Assembly: GCA_020444005.1 (NCBI GenBank)
Contig: JAHLLU010000095.1
Location: 1-7,424 of the forward strand
From: an archaeon
GTDB lineage: Archaea > Thermoproteota > Bathyarchaeia > TCS64
Reading direction: 5' to 3'
Length of the DNA stretch: 7,424 nucleotides
The position numbers and the translations under genes were made by a program. Below, piece by piece: positions 1-5,022 of this stretch. Below the pieces are notes generated by a model. The model was not told the DNA's origin, made no database searches, and worked only from the letters and a program-made list of their open reading frames with translations. Numbering within the stretch: position 1 is the stretch's first letter; every line of letters starts with the position of its first letter.

Positions 1-32
1 ATAAAAGACACTGAAAAAAGCATAACCTGAAG

Positions 33-200
33 ATGACGGGCTCATTCGGTCCTTTTGAAGCGAAGGAGGGAAGCTGTTTCATCCTTGAGGGCTCTTTTGC
101 AGATTTTGAGGGGTATATTGGTTCAGAGGCGATGGGTAAGTTCCCACTGGACAAGAGTAGAACCATCTCATTTTTCAAGCCACCATGGATCAAAGTATAG
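33..200 (+). CDS. Possible small protein or C-terminal gene fragment, 55 aa
   Basis: An open frame with ATG at 33 and TAG at 198-200 encodes a protein-like peptide of mixed composition (GSFGPFEAKEG near the start, FFKPPWIKV at the end). I do not recognise the family. There is no convincing ribosome binding site before ATG 33, and a TGA at 12-14 closes the same frame upstream. Frame 1 is open from the window edge and ends with TGA at 28-30, so an upstream gene may end there and this one follow at once; alternatively the whole stretch is the frameshifted 3' end of a gene lying outside the window. A T7 run starts 9 nt after the stop, as expected for the end of a real transcript. It converges on the minus-strand gene ending at 241. 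Low confidence. Confidence 0.35.
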   Translation: MTGSFGPFEAKEGSCFILEGSFADFEGYIGSEAMGKFPLDKSRTISFFKPPWIKV

Positions 201-208
201 ATCCAACC

Positions 209-226
209 ATTTTTTTCTAAAAAAAG
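209..226. terminator. Bidirectional T7/A7 terminator between convergent genes
   Basis: Seven T (210-216) are followed by CT and seven A (219-225), so each strand reads a T7 run just after the gene that ends there: the plus-strand frame ending at 200 and the minus-strand gene ending at 241. U-rich tracts are sufficient terminators in archaea (established). The two runs can also pair with each other, but the stem would be pure A-T. Functional assignment is inference. Confidence 0.5.
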
Positions 227-240
227 ATTAGAGTGTGATT

Positions 241-756
241 TTAACTTGTTTTCATTTTAAATCGTAATGTACAGATTCCATCTATATTGAGACTGGTCTC
301 TCTTTCACACGATAGTTTCGGGTTATAACCTTGGCTAACAGCGTCATCGATATTGGAGCAGAATAGTTCCCCGATCTTTATTCCATCTTCTCCATGTTGT
401 TTGAACCCAGAGGCTATGGGGCAATAAGAGAACTTGACAACGAACTCATCCCCTGAGACATCAAGAGATATTCGATCCCAAGCTATGTTCGTAGAGTTAT
501 CAGCTGACTCAACCAGTTTAACTCGGTTCTCCAAACTATTATCAAGCCCCTTATTTTCCAATCGTTTTCTCATAGACTTGCCCATCAGGTTGCCCATCTT
601 TCTTATCTGCTGAACAATGAGTTGGGTGCCCTTTTCTTCTCCAAGCTCCTGTATGATTCCCTGAGCCATATAGTAGATGCCTGTGGCTCTACCGTACTCT
701 TTCTCCCGTATCCATCTTCTGACCTGTTCAAACTCAAAGCCTGAATCCTTCAACAC
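241..756 (-). CDS. ATC-hydrolase-like (L-2-amino-thiazoline-4-carboxylate hydrolase family) protein, distal copy
   Basis: This 171-residue protein looks like a member of the ATC-hydrolase family, named after an enzyme that opens the thiazoline ring of L-2-amino-thiazoline-4-carboxylate on the way to cysteine; most members are uncharacterised. The C-terminal half shows the family pattern: YCP (Cys112), ELFC (Cys133), GYNPKL, an additional Cys150, then GICTLRF (Cys162). The N-terminal half is helical and charged. No signal peptide or membrane segment is visible, so it should be cytoplasmic. I chose GTG 754-756 because a GGAGG (763-767) sits 6 nt before it; the longest frame starts at a GTG at 775-777 but would contain that site inside the gene. 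The chosen start overlaps the upstream paralogue (ends 734) by 23 nt, implying translational coupling. The actual substrate is unknown. Confidence 0.8.
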   Translation of the reverse strand: MLKDSGFEFEQVRRWIREKEYGRATGIYYMAQGIIQELGEEKGTQLIVQQIRKMGNLMGKSMRKRLENKGLDNSLENRVKLVESADNSTNIAWDRISLDVSGDEFVVKFSYCPIASGFKQHGEDGIKIGELFCSNIDDAVSQGYNPKLSCERETSLNIDGICTLRFKMKTS

Positions 757-1186
757 AGGTTCCCTCCGGAGTGTCACGTTGTTTGATTAACCCCATAAAT
801 AGTGATGGATAGTTCTTTGCTCGCTGGGCATACGAATTTTCACATATACGCAGGATGGTCTCATGCTCAATTCCCGCAAGTGATAACCCGTTATAGAAGG
901 GGCACCGCTTCACAGTAACCCTGTATACATCCTCTGTTGTATCCACCATAGCCTCATATCCAGCGCCTTGGAAGTTGTTCTGAAGAGTCATAGCGTACTC
1001 GTTCTGAGTCAAAGCATCGTGTTTTTCCTGTAGAACCCCCATGGCTTTCGCGCTAACAATGAGCCTAGCCTCAAGGTGATGATTCAGAGCCTCCTCAAAC
1101 CCGTATTTATCAATTAACACCTTGAATAAGATCCCGTATCGTCTCCACACGTTGCTAGATGAGATATAACGTTCATCAAGATCCAT
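734..1186 (-). CDS. ATC-hydrolase-like protein, middle copy
   Basis: This 150-residue cytoplasmic protein is a second ATC-hydrolase-family member. A helical N-terminal half (about residues 10-60) precedes a C-terminal half with the three-cysteine pattern also seen in its neighbours: KRCP (Cys95), RICENS (Cys115) with NYPSL where the distal copy has YNPKL, and EGTCVEGF (Cys144). It is shorter than the other two copies, having no extension after the last strand. ATG 1184-1186 has no Shine-Dalgarno, but a TATA-like stretch lies 17-30 nt upstream, consistent with a leaderless or near-leaderless transcript. Its end overlaps the start of the next copy by 23 nt, so these two form an operon. Which small molecule it acts on, if any, cannot be read from the sequence. 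Confidence 0.78.
   Translation of the reverse strand: MDLDERYISSSNVWRRYGILFKVLIDKYGFEEALNHHLEARLIVSAKAMGVLQEKHDALTQNEYAMTLQNNFQGAGYEAMVDTTEDVYRVTVKRCPFYNGLSLAGIEHETILRICENSYAQRAKNYPSLFMGLIKQRDTPEGTCVEGFRL
763..767 (-). promoter_or_regulatory. Strong Shine-Dalgarno deciding the start at 756
   Basis: On the minus strand GGAGG is followed by 6 nt and then GTG at 754-756 (with TTG directly after). It lies within the 3' end of the upstream ATC-hydrolase-like gene, so ribosomes finishing that gene could reinitiate here. It argues against the longer reading that begins at 777. Confidence 0.6.
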
Positions 1187-1202
1187 GGTTGCATATAGTG
1201 TT

Positions 1203-1216
1203 AATATATGATAAAA
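1203..1216 (-). promoter_or_regulatory. Candidate archaeal TATA region for the two-gene operon at 1186-241
   Basis: On the minus strand TTTTATCATATATT occupies 30 to 17 nt before ATG 1186. Archaeal TATA boxes sit about 25 nt before the transcription start, which would put that start at or very near the ATG. The preceding gene ends at 1241 and is followed by a T6 run (1223-1228 on the plus strand as A6), so termination and new initiation fit into this 54-nt gap. Confidence 0.45.
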
Positions 1217-1240
1217 TTATTGAAAAAAGAAGTGGGGAAA

Positions 1241-1510
1241 TTATTCTACGGACATACAGATTACTGTTCTTGTCTCCTTCCAAGGCAGTGGTCCGTTTAC
1301 CCCCGCAAAGTCTGAGAGGGGTTTATCAGATTTCCAGATAACCACAAACCCCTCTGTTGTGCCCCACGGCGAGCCATAGAAATCCATGTGGACATCTCGT
1401 TCCTTCTTTGCCTTTTCCTTCAAGGCTTCAAGGTTTTTCTTGTAGTCCTTTGGTTTCCATGCCATCATCTCTTCGGTTGGTTGCCCAAACGTTATGTATA
1501 CGTATCTCAT
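1241..1510 (-). CDS. Small protein of predicted ferredoxin-like alpha/beta fold, 89 aa
   Basis: I do not recognise a named family. Residues 2-9 (RYVYITFG) look like a first strand, residues 21-39 are a lysine/glutamate-rich helix, residues 41-60 form a likely strand pair (HMDFYGS, then GFVVIWKS), and the C-terminus (TRTVICMSVE) a last strand. That strand-helix-strand-strand-strand order resembles small dimeric alpha/beta-barrel proteins (inference). I placed the start at ATG 1508-1510 because GGAAGG stands 8 nt before it and the first strand follows directly. A GTG at 1547-1549 would add 13 polar residues (102 aa in all) and cannot be excluded; it has no obvious ribosome binding site. The long leader contains one copy of the duplicated element described at 1553-1624. 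It lies between ATC-hydrolase-like genes, suggesting a shared process. Confidence 0.65.
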   Translation of the reverse strand: MRYVYITFGQPTEEMMAWKPKDYKKNLEALKEKAKKERDVHMDFYGSPWGTTEGFVVIWKSDKPLSDFAGVNGPLPWKETRTVICMSVE

Positions 1511-1552
1511 TCCAGTTTCCTTCCAGTTTTGATTCGTCAACTCTTTCACAGC

Positions 1553-1624
1553 TAACAGAATCTATGTGAAAACAGGTCAGAGTTCATTTATCCATGTCTT
1601 GGAAATGGTTTAAAAAATTATAAT
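1553..1624 (-). repeat. Copy A of duplicated upstream element, split by 36 nt
   Basis: Plus-strand TAACAGAATCT (1553-1563) and a 25-nt block beginning TGGAAATG (1600-1624) both recur, joined without a gap, at 2186-2221. The 11-mer is identical and the 25-nt block matches at 22 positions. Here a 36-nt stretch (1564-1599) separates them, bounded by TCT on both sides. On the minus strand the block reads ATTATAATTTTTTAAACC and then ATTTCCA, which resembles a TATA-type core and flank. It lies before the 89-residue protein gene. Role as promoter or operator is inference. Confidence 0.6.
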
Positions 1625-1628
1625 GAAA

Positions 1629-1646
1629 TAAAAAAAGGAAAAGAAG
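1629..1646 (-). terminator. T-rich terminator after the proximal ATC-hydrolase-like gene
   Basis: Immediately downstream of the stop at 1647 the minus strand is pyrimidine-rich with runs of T4 and T7 (A4 at 1639-1642 and A7 at 1630-1636 on the plus strand). Such tracts terminate archaeal transcription without a hairpin. It abuts the duplicated element that precedes the next gene. Confidence 0.4.
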
Positions 1647-2159
1647 TTATTTTTCTTCCCAGATGAACTTAAAGTCACAACGATCTGCTCCTTCCATGAG
1701 GGTTGTTGTTCTTTCCAGACGCAGATTCGGGTGTTGTGCTTTTACGTTTGCGAAATCAGCTGCACACCCCACCAAATAACCAACGTCAGCAGCGCCCCAT
1801 TCGTTCCAAGTATCAGCCCATAAACAGCCAACCGTATTACAGACTCGGGTATTATCTGTGAGAATCTCTGGCTCGTCTATGTTTGCATGGGTCCACATAC
1901 TTGTACCATCGTTGTGGCGTTGAACCCATTCCTGAAAACTGTGTACCGGATTTTTCTCAGCGTTCGCCTTTATATTCCGCACATACTCGTTTTCGAATAT
2001 CTCTGCAACACGTTTGTGGGCTTTCTCTTTACCGAGAACCCTCTCAAGCTCTCTTACAAGAAGAATTACTCCCTTGTGAGGCAAGGTTAATGGAGCATCA
2101 AAGTACTCTTTCATGGTCATCTCGATTTTATAGTCCCATTTGTTTTCTTTACCATTCAT
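1647..2159 (-). CDS. ATC-hydrolase-like protein, proximal copy
   Basis: This 170-residue protein is the third ATC-hydrolase-family member. After a charged N-terminus and a helical region (about 28-80), the C-terminal half carries CNTVGCLWADTW (Cys107, Cys112), LVGCAADF (Cys132), HPNLRLER matching the NP-L segment of the family, and ADRCDFKF (Cys161). The last three cysteines line up with Cys95/115/144 of the middle copy and Cys112/133/162 of the distal copy. Tryptophan is unusually frequent around 113-121, so its pocket probably differs from its paralogues. ATG 2157-2159 has no clear Shine-Dalgarno. The 84-nt gap before it holds an uninterrupted copy of the duplicated element. No export signal is seen; the substrate is unknown. 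Confidence 0.8.
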   Translation of the reverse strand: MNGKENKWDYKIEMTMKEYFDAPLTLPHKGVILLVRELERVLGKEKAHKRVAEIFENEYVRNIKANAEKNPVHSFQEWVQRHNDGTSMWTHANIDEPEILTDNTRVCNTVGCLWADTWNEWGAADVGYLVGCAADFANVKAQHPNLRLERTTTLMEGADRCDFKFIWEEK

Positions 2160-2185
2160 GTTTTTTCTTAGAGTTTTTATGATAA

Positions 2186-2221
2186 TAACAGAATCTTGGA
2201 AATGTTTTGAAAAATTAGAAT
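2186..2221 (-). repeat. Copy B of duplicated upstream element, uninterrupted
   Basis: TAACAGAATCT (2186-2196) runs straight into TGGAAATG and the following A/T-rich block (2197-2221); 33 of 36 positions match the two halves of copy A. On the minus strand it ends 27 nt before ATG 2159 and offers a TATA-like AATTTTTCAAAAC about 45-57 nt before the start. Similarity continues weakly as AT-rich sequence toward 2234. It is either a shared promoter/operator or a trace of a local duplication. Confidence 0.6.
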
Positions 2222-2243
2222 TGAATAGAAAAGGTTGATGTGG

Positions 2244-2588
2244 CTACTTAAGCCGAGACTCAATCTCTTCGTTTGATACTGGCTTCCATAGGCTATACTT
2301 GTATGTGCCAGGAACCATTGTCTCCATTATTTTTGGAACCAATGCACTCCATTCTGGGTGATTAAAACAGAGGCTCCATAACCGTTCAAGATCTGATAGC
2401 TCGTCAACAATCCAAACATTTCTAAATTTGCCGACCTCAAACCTCTCTTGCCACACATACCAGCCTTTAAGGAATGGAGCATCGAGGCTCTTGATTATTT
2501 TGTCAAATAATAGATGATTTTTTTCCCATTCGGGTATTTTTGGTGCAGGTACGGAGTATTCTTCTTCATAAATAATCATAAGGATCAT
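2244..2588 (-). CDS. Small protein of predicted dimeric alpha/beta-barrel type, 114 aa
   Basis: The family is not one I can name. Residues 4-13 (MIIYEEEYSV) look like a first strand, followed by a helix (about 19-36), the pair GWYVWQERFEV and FRNVWIVDEL, a helix with WSLCFNHPEW, and a last strand around TYKYSLWKPV. This order fits dabb/ABM-like ferredoxin folds (inference), which often act as small dimers on aromatic or hydrophobic ligands. I chose ATG 2586-2588 because a TATA-like ATATAT lies 22-27 nt before it, as for a leaderless transcript; ATG 2577-2579 is also possible. A longer reading from 2708 would add a hydrophobic segment (about 20 residues) and overlap the upstream regulator by 47 nt. 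It lies 73 nt after the FilR1-type regulator. Confidence 0.68.
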   Translation of the reverse strand: MILMIIYEEEYSVPAPKIPEWEKNHLLFDKIIKSLDAPFLKGWYVWQERFEVGKFRNVWIVDELSDLERLWSLCFNHPEWSALVPKIMETMVPGTYKYSLWKPVSNEEIESRLK

Positions 2589-2607
2589 TTGGGCAAAACA
2601 TAATATA

Positions 2608-2617
2608 ACATATATGC
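2608..2617 (-). promoter_or_regulatory. Candidate TATA box for the 114-aa gene
   Basis: The palindromic CATATATG core (2609-2616) places ATATAT 22-27 nt before ATG 2588. It lies in the 73-nt gap after the regulator gene. The spacing favours leaderless transcription from or near the ATG. Confidence 0.4.
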
Positions 2618-2661
2618 TAAGAATTAGCGGACAGTAACGCAATTTACGTAATTTCCTATAA

Positions 2662-3552
2662 CTATCGCTCAGTCCAATCAAGCCTTGAGAATATCTTGAC
2701 CCACTCATCTGCCCTTTTCCTAGAATTGTTTACATTAGAAAGATCAATAATATCCTCAGTCAAAACCATCTTTCCAAGATCAGCCACCATCGAGTTCGCC
2801 CAATAGTGCTCAAAAAGATCAGTCCCCCAGCTTGATTCACAGTTACTTCTTGTTACAAACCCAGAGTAATCAAAACCGTTCTCAGATGGGAAAGCAATGA
2901 CAGCACCAGCATCTGCTAAGATAAGATAAACATCACATGTGCTTCTTTTTCTGATTTGAACCCCGGGAACACCGTCCAGTGTTTTCGTATGATGTTTCTT
3001 CTCAAACACGATCTCTGGACCCAGTAGGTTTCGCTGTTCAATAATCCTAATCTTTGTGCCATTATCAAGAGAATCCCTGATAGCATCTAGGGCTATCAAT
3101 GGGTACTGGTCAATATACATCCAGATAAACTTCTTAGAGTTCTCCAATATCTCGTTGATAGCGGTCACAAACTCCATGAAAGATGAGATCATTGAATAAT
3201 CACAGAGCTCAGACATCCGTTTCTGGAAACTAAGCGGAATCTTAACGGAGCAGTGGGATAAAAAATAGTCTTTGTGACTGGTTATGAACTCTAGTTCTTC
3301 GAGAAGGTGGAGTATGTGTTCTCCAAAGTTGGTTATTGAGTAATGGTTATCCACATTTTTCGTTATGAGGTGAGCTTCGTTGAGCCTAGTAAAACTTCGG
3401 CTTACCTCAGAAGGTGATAGTTTTAGCTCAGAGGCTATAATAGAGGGGCGTTTGGGTTCTGATTTGATTAATCGGAGAATATCATATCTAATATCATTTG
3501 ACAACTCAAAGAGCAGATCCGATACAGTAATGATATTCTCGTTATTTTTCAT
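2662..3552 (-). CDS. FilR1/DUF1724-type winged-helix transcription regulator, 296 aa
   Basis: This is a predicted archaeal DNA-binding regulator. Residues about 12-78 form an ArsR-like winged helix: NDIRYDILRLI, then SIIASELKLSPSEVSRSFTRL as the helix-turn-helix, then NVDNHYSITNFG as the wing. Residues about 100-270 match the FilR1 (DUF1724) effector half, with conserved-looking segments such as KFIWMYIDQYP, GTKIRIIEQRN, PGVQIRKR, YLILADAGAVIAFP and WGTDLFEHYW. FilR1-type proteins regulate methanogenesis and filament genes in methanogens; here the ligand is unknown. I start at ATG 3550-3552 because a TATA box lies 27-36 nt before it; the frame stays open to 3639 but that part is hydrophobic and atypical. 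It diverges from the zinc-finger/dehydrogenase operon and leads the minus-strand series, so either could be its target. Confidence 0.82.
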   Translation of the reverse strand: MKNNENIITVSDLLFELSNDIRYDILRLIKSEPKRPSIIASELKLSPSEVSRSFTRLNEAHLITKNVDNHYSITNFGEHILHLLEELEFITSHKDYFLSHCSVKIPLSFQKRMSELCDYSMISSFMEFVTAINEILENSKKFIWMYIDQYPLIALDAIRDSLDNGTKIRIIEQRNLLGPEIVFEKKHHTKTLDGVPGVQIRKRSTCDVYLILADAGAVIAFPSENGFDYSGFVTRSNCESSWGTDLFEHYWANSMVADLGKMVLTEDIIDLSNVNNSRKRADEWVKIFSRLDWTER

Positions 3553-3578
3553 AAGACAAATAGTAATTATAATATTTA

Positions 3579-3588
3579 CTTTATAAAA
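3579..3588 (-). promoter_or_regulatory. Likely TATA box of the FilR1-type regulator
   Basis: TTTTATAAAG on the minus strand lies 27-36 nt before ATG 3552. This is a near-ideal archaeal TATA element and predicts a leader of only a few nucleotides. It supports the 296-residue reading and lies within the 170-nt divergent region shared with the plus-strand operon. Confidence 0.55.
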
Positions 3589-3663
3589 TACACGAAAAAT
3601 AACCAACATATAAGGATAAGATACCAGATAACATACCAAATTTTACTCAATTTTCAACTCGTT

Positions 3664-3700
3664 AAAAAAATTATAACACATTACAAGGTATCCATATTTA
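3664..3700 (+). promoter_or_regulatory. Candidate promoter region of the zinc-finger/dehydrogenase operon
   Basis: Two TATA-like elements precede ATG 3723: an A7 stretch running into TTATA (3664-3675, about 50 nt upstream) and CCATATTTA (3692-3700, about 25 nt upstream). The second has leaderless spacing. No Shine-Dalgarno is visible before ATG 3723, which also favours the second. The divergent regulator promoter is about 80-110 nt away, so one bound regulator could affect both. Confidence 0.35.
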
Positions 3701-3722
3701 CCATTTAATTTCACATCAAAAC

Positions 3723-3899
3723 ATGGGAACTTGTCAAAAATGTGGCGGATTGGGCACCGTAACCTGTTGCGGAGGAGGTATAGAAGTATCTCATAGTTAC
3801 AACCCGTGCCCTTACTGTGGGGGCACAGGTAGAAGAATATGTGAACAATGCAACGGGACTGGAAAAGTCCCCATACCAAGATTTGGAGAGAGAAAATAA
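3723..3899 (+). CDS. DnaJ-type zinc-finger mini-protein, 58 aa
   Basis: This short protein consists almost wholly of a DnaJ-like cysteine-rich zinc-finger domain. Three full CxxCxGxG-type repeats are visible: CQKCGGLG (4-11), CPYCGGTG (29-36) and CEQCNGTG (40-47). A fourth, degenerate element is TCCGGG (14-19), where the two cysteines are adjacent. That gives eight cysteines (4, 7, 15, 16, 29, 32, 40, 43), enough for two zinc sites in the DnaJ pairing of repeats 1+4 and 2+3. There is no J domain or substrate-binding domain, so it is not a co-chaperone by itself; stand-alone domains of this kind may bind unfolded proteins or a partner, or act in thiol chemistry (inference). The stop is 1 nt before the ATG of the dehydrogenase-like gene, so the two are surely co-transcribed and perhaps act together. 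Confidence 0.85.
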   Translation: MGTCQKCGGLGTVTCCGGGIEVSHSYNPCPYCGGTGRRICEQCNGTGKVPIPRFGERK

Positions 3900-3900
3900 G

Positions 3901-5022
3901 ATGGAGAAATACAAGATAGTATCTTTCATACCCCAACCAAGCGAGGTACAATACCCTTGGGTAGTAAGAAACATAGATCCAAGCTCAGTGGATTTTGTAG
4001 TTGCTCCTCAAGTCTTATCTGAGGACCAAGTATGCGAACTAGTCTCAGACTGCAATATGATAATCGCATCACCTGTGATGCCCTATCTAAACGAAAAAAT
4101 CCTCGAAACGGCTAGCAAACTAGAAAGAGTCCAATTCGCCTCTGTGGGATATGATAAAATAGACCTCGCGGCAGCGGACAAACTCGGTATCCCCGTAGCT
4201 AACAACGCTGGAATGAATGCAGTAACCGTGGCAGAACACACGTTGATGATGATACTGGTATTACAGCGAAAGGGATTCATGATGCATGAGGAAGTAATCA
4301 AAGGATCATGGCCAGATTGTAAACCTGGGGACCTCTGGGAGCTACGTGGGCGAGTTGTCGGGATTTTAGGGCTAGGAGCCATAGGTACAGAGCTAGCCAA
4401 GCTAGTTAGACCATTCGGGGTTCAAATTTTGTACAATAAGAGGAATAGATTATCGGTTGCTGAGGAAAACAGCCTTGGGGTCGAATATAGACCACTGGCT
4501 GATCTGATAAAAGAGTCAGATATTCTGAGCATACATGTACCTCTTAACTCCGAGACAAGACACATCATCGGAGCAAAGGAAATCGAATCGATGAAGACAG
4601 GCGCCATTCTCATCAATACTGCCAGAAAGGACGTTTTAGATGAGGAGGCAGCTGCTAAAGCTCTTGCCAGTGGAAAATTGTATGGAGTAGGTGTTGATGT
4701 ACCAAAAACATGTGATGACAGAGCAGTTGAGTTAAAGACCCTTTTCGAGGGATACAACGCTATAATTACATCTCATACAGCAAGTGCATCAAGCCAACTT
4801 ATGGAAAGATTCTGTGATAGACTAAGCACATTCGTTTATAGGGCACAAAAAGGAGAACCACCACTGTACCCAGTAAATAACTCAGGAATAACAACAAGAA
4901 CCAAGGAAACAAGCAACACAGCAAAAAAACAAGAGCTTGAACAAATAATAGTAAACGCAGGACTTGATAAAAGCTCAATTTCAAAATTTTTTAATAAAAA
5001 ACCATCTGAGAAAAGAGTCTAA
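3901..5022 (+). CDS. D-isomer 2-hydroxyacid dehydrogenase-like protein with altered active site and HTH-like tail, 373 aa
   Basis: The fold is that of NAD(P)-dependent D-2-hydroxyacid dehydrogenases, which interconvert 2-oxo and 2-hydroxy acids. Residues about 4-105 and 290-325 form the substrate domain (FASVGYDKIDL; NAGMNAVTVAEHT), residues about 106-289 the Rossmann domain with GLGAIG (156-161). The second strand ends YNKRNR (178-183) instead of an Asp, suggesting NADP over NAD. Catalytic Arg242 (INTAR) and His292 (SHTAS) are present, but the position of the catalytic Glu in the family pattern DVFxxEP reads DVPKTCD, giving Cys271. After about residue 327 comes a Ser/Thr/Lys-rich linker and a 28-residue tail whose spacing (L346, AGL 353-355, SSISKFFN 358-365) matches a LacI-type helix-turn-helix. 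I start at ATG 3901, next to the preceding stop; an upstream extension would overlap the zinc-finger gene. Confidence 0.82.
   Translation: MEKYKIVSFIPQPSEVQYPWVVRNIDPSSVDFVVAPQVLSEDQVCELVSDCNMIIASPVMPYLNEKILETASKLERVQFASVGYDKIDLAAADKLGIPVANNAGMNAVTVAEHTLMMILVLQRKGFMMHEEVIKGSWPDCKPGDLWELRGRVVGILGLGAIGTELAKLVRPFGVQILYNKRNRLSVAEENSLGVEYRPLADLIKESDILSIHVPLNSETRHIIGAKEIESMKTGAILINTARKDVLDEEAAAKALASGKLYGVGVDVPKTCDDRAVELKTLFEGYNAIITSHTASASSQLMERFCDRLSTFVYRAQKGEPPLYPVNNSGITTRTKETSNTAKKQELEQIIVNAGLDKSSISKFFNKKPSEKRV

Noticed and set aside
1883..2182. Plus-strand frames antisense to the proximal ATC-hydrolase-like gene
   Set aside because: The minus-strand product has the family cysteine pattern; the plus-strand products show none and have no ribosome binding site.
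2589..2708. 40-codon extension of the 114-aa protein with a membrane-like segment
   Set aside because: It overlaps the regulator gene by 47 nt and includes the probable promoter; the hydrophobic run is likely translation of AT-rich intergenic DNA. Not fully excluded, since AGGAAAAGGG precedes ATG 2708.
3553..3639. 29-codon hydrophobic extension of the FilR1-type regulator
   Set aside because: A good TATA box (3579-3588) lies inside it, and winged-helix regulators of this kind start shortly before the HTH domain.
3817..3900. 28-codon N-terminal extension of the dehydrogenase-like protein
   Set aside because: It overlaps the zinc-finger gene, and ATG 3901 directly after that gene's stop begins just before the first strand of the fold.
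3643..3974. Two minus-strand frames of about 90-100 codons
   Set aside because: They are antisense to the zinc-finger mini-protein and the start of the dehydrogenase-like gene, whose cysteine repeats and domain motifs are clear on the plus strand.
4083..4984. Minus-strand frames across the dehydrogenase-like gene
   Set aside because: They are antisense shadows; the GLGAIG, INTAR and SHTAS motifs are on the plus strand.
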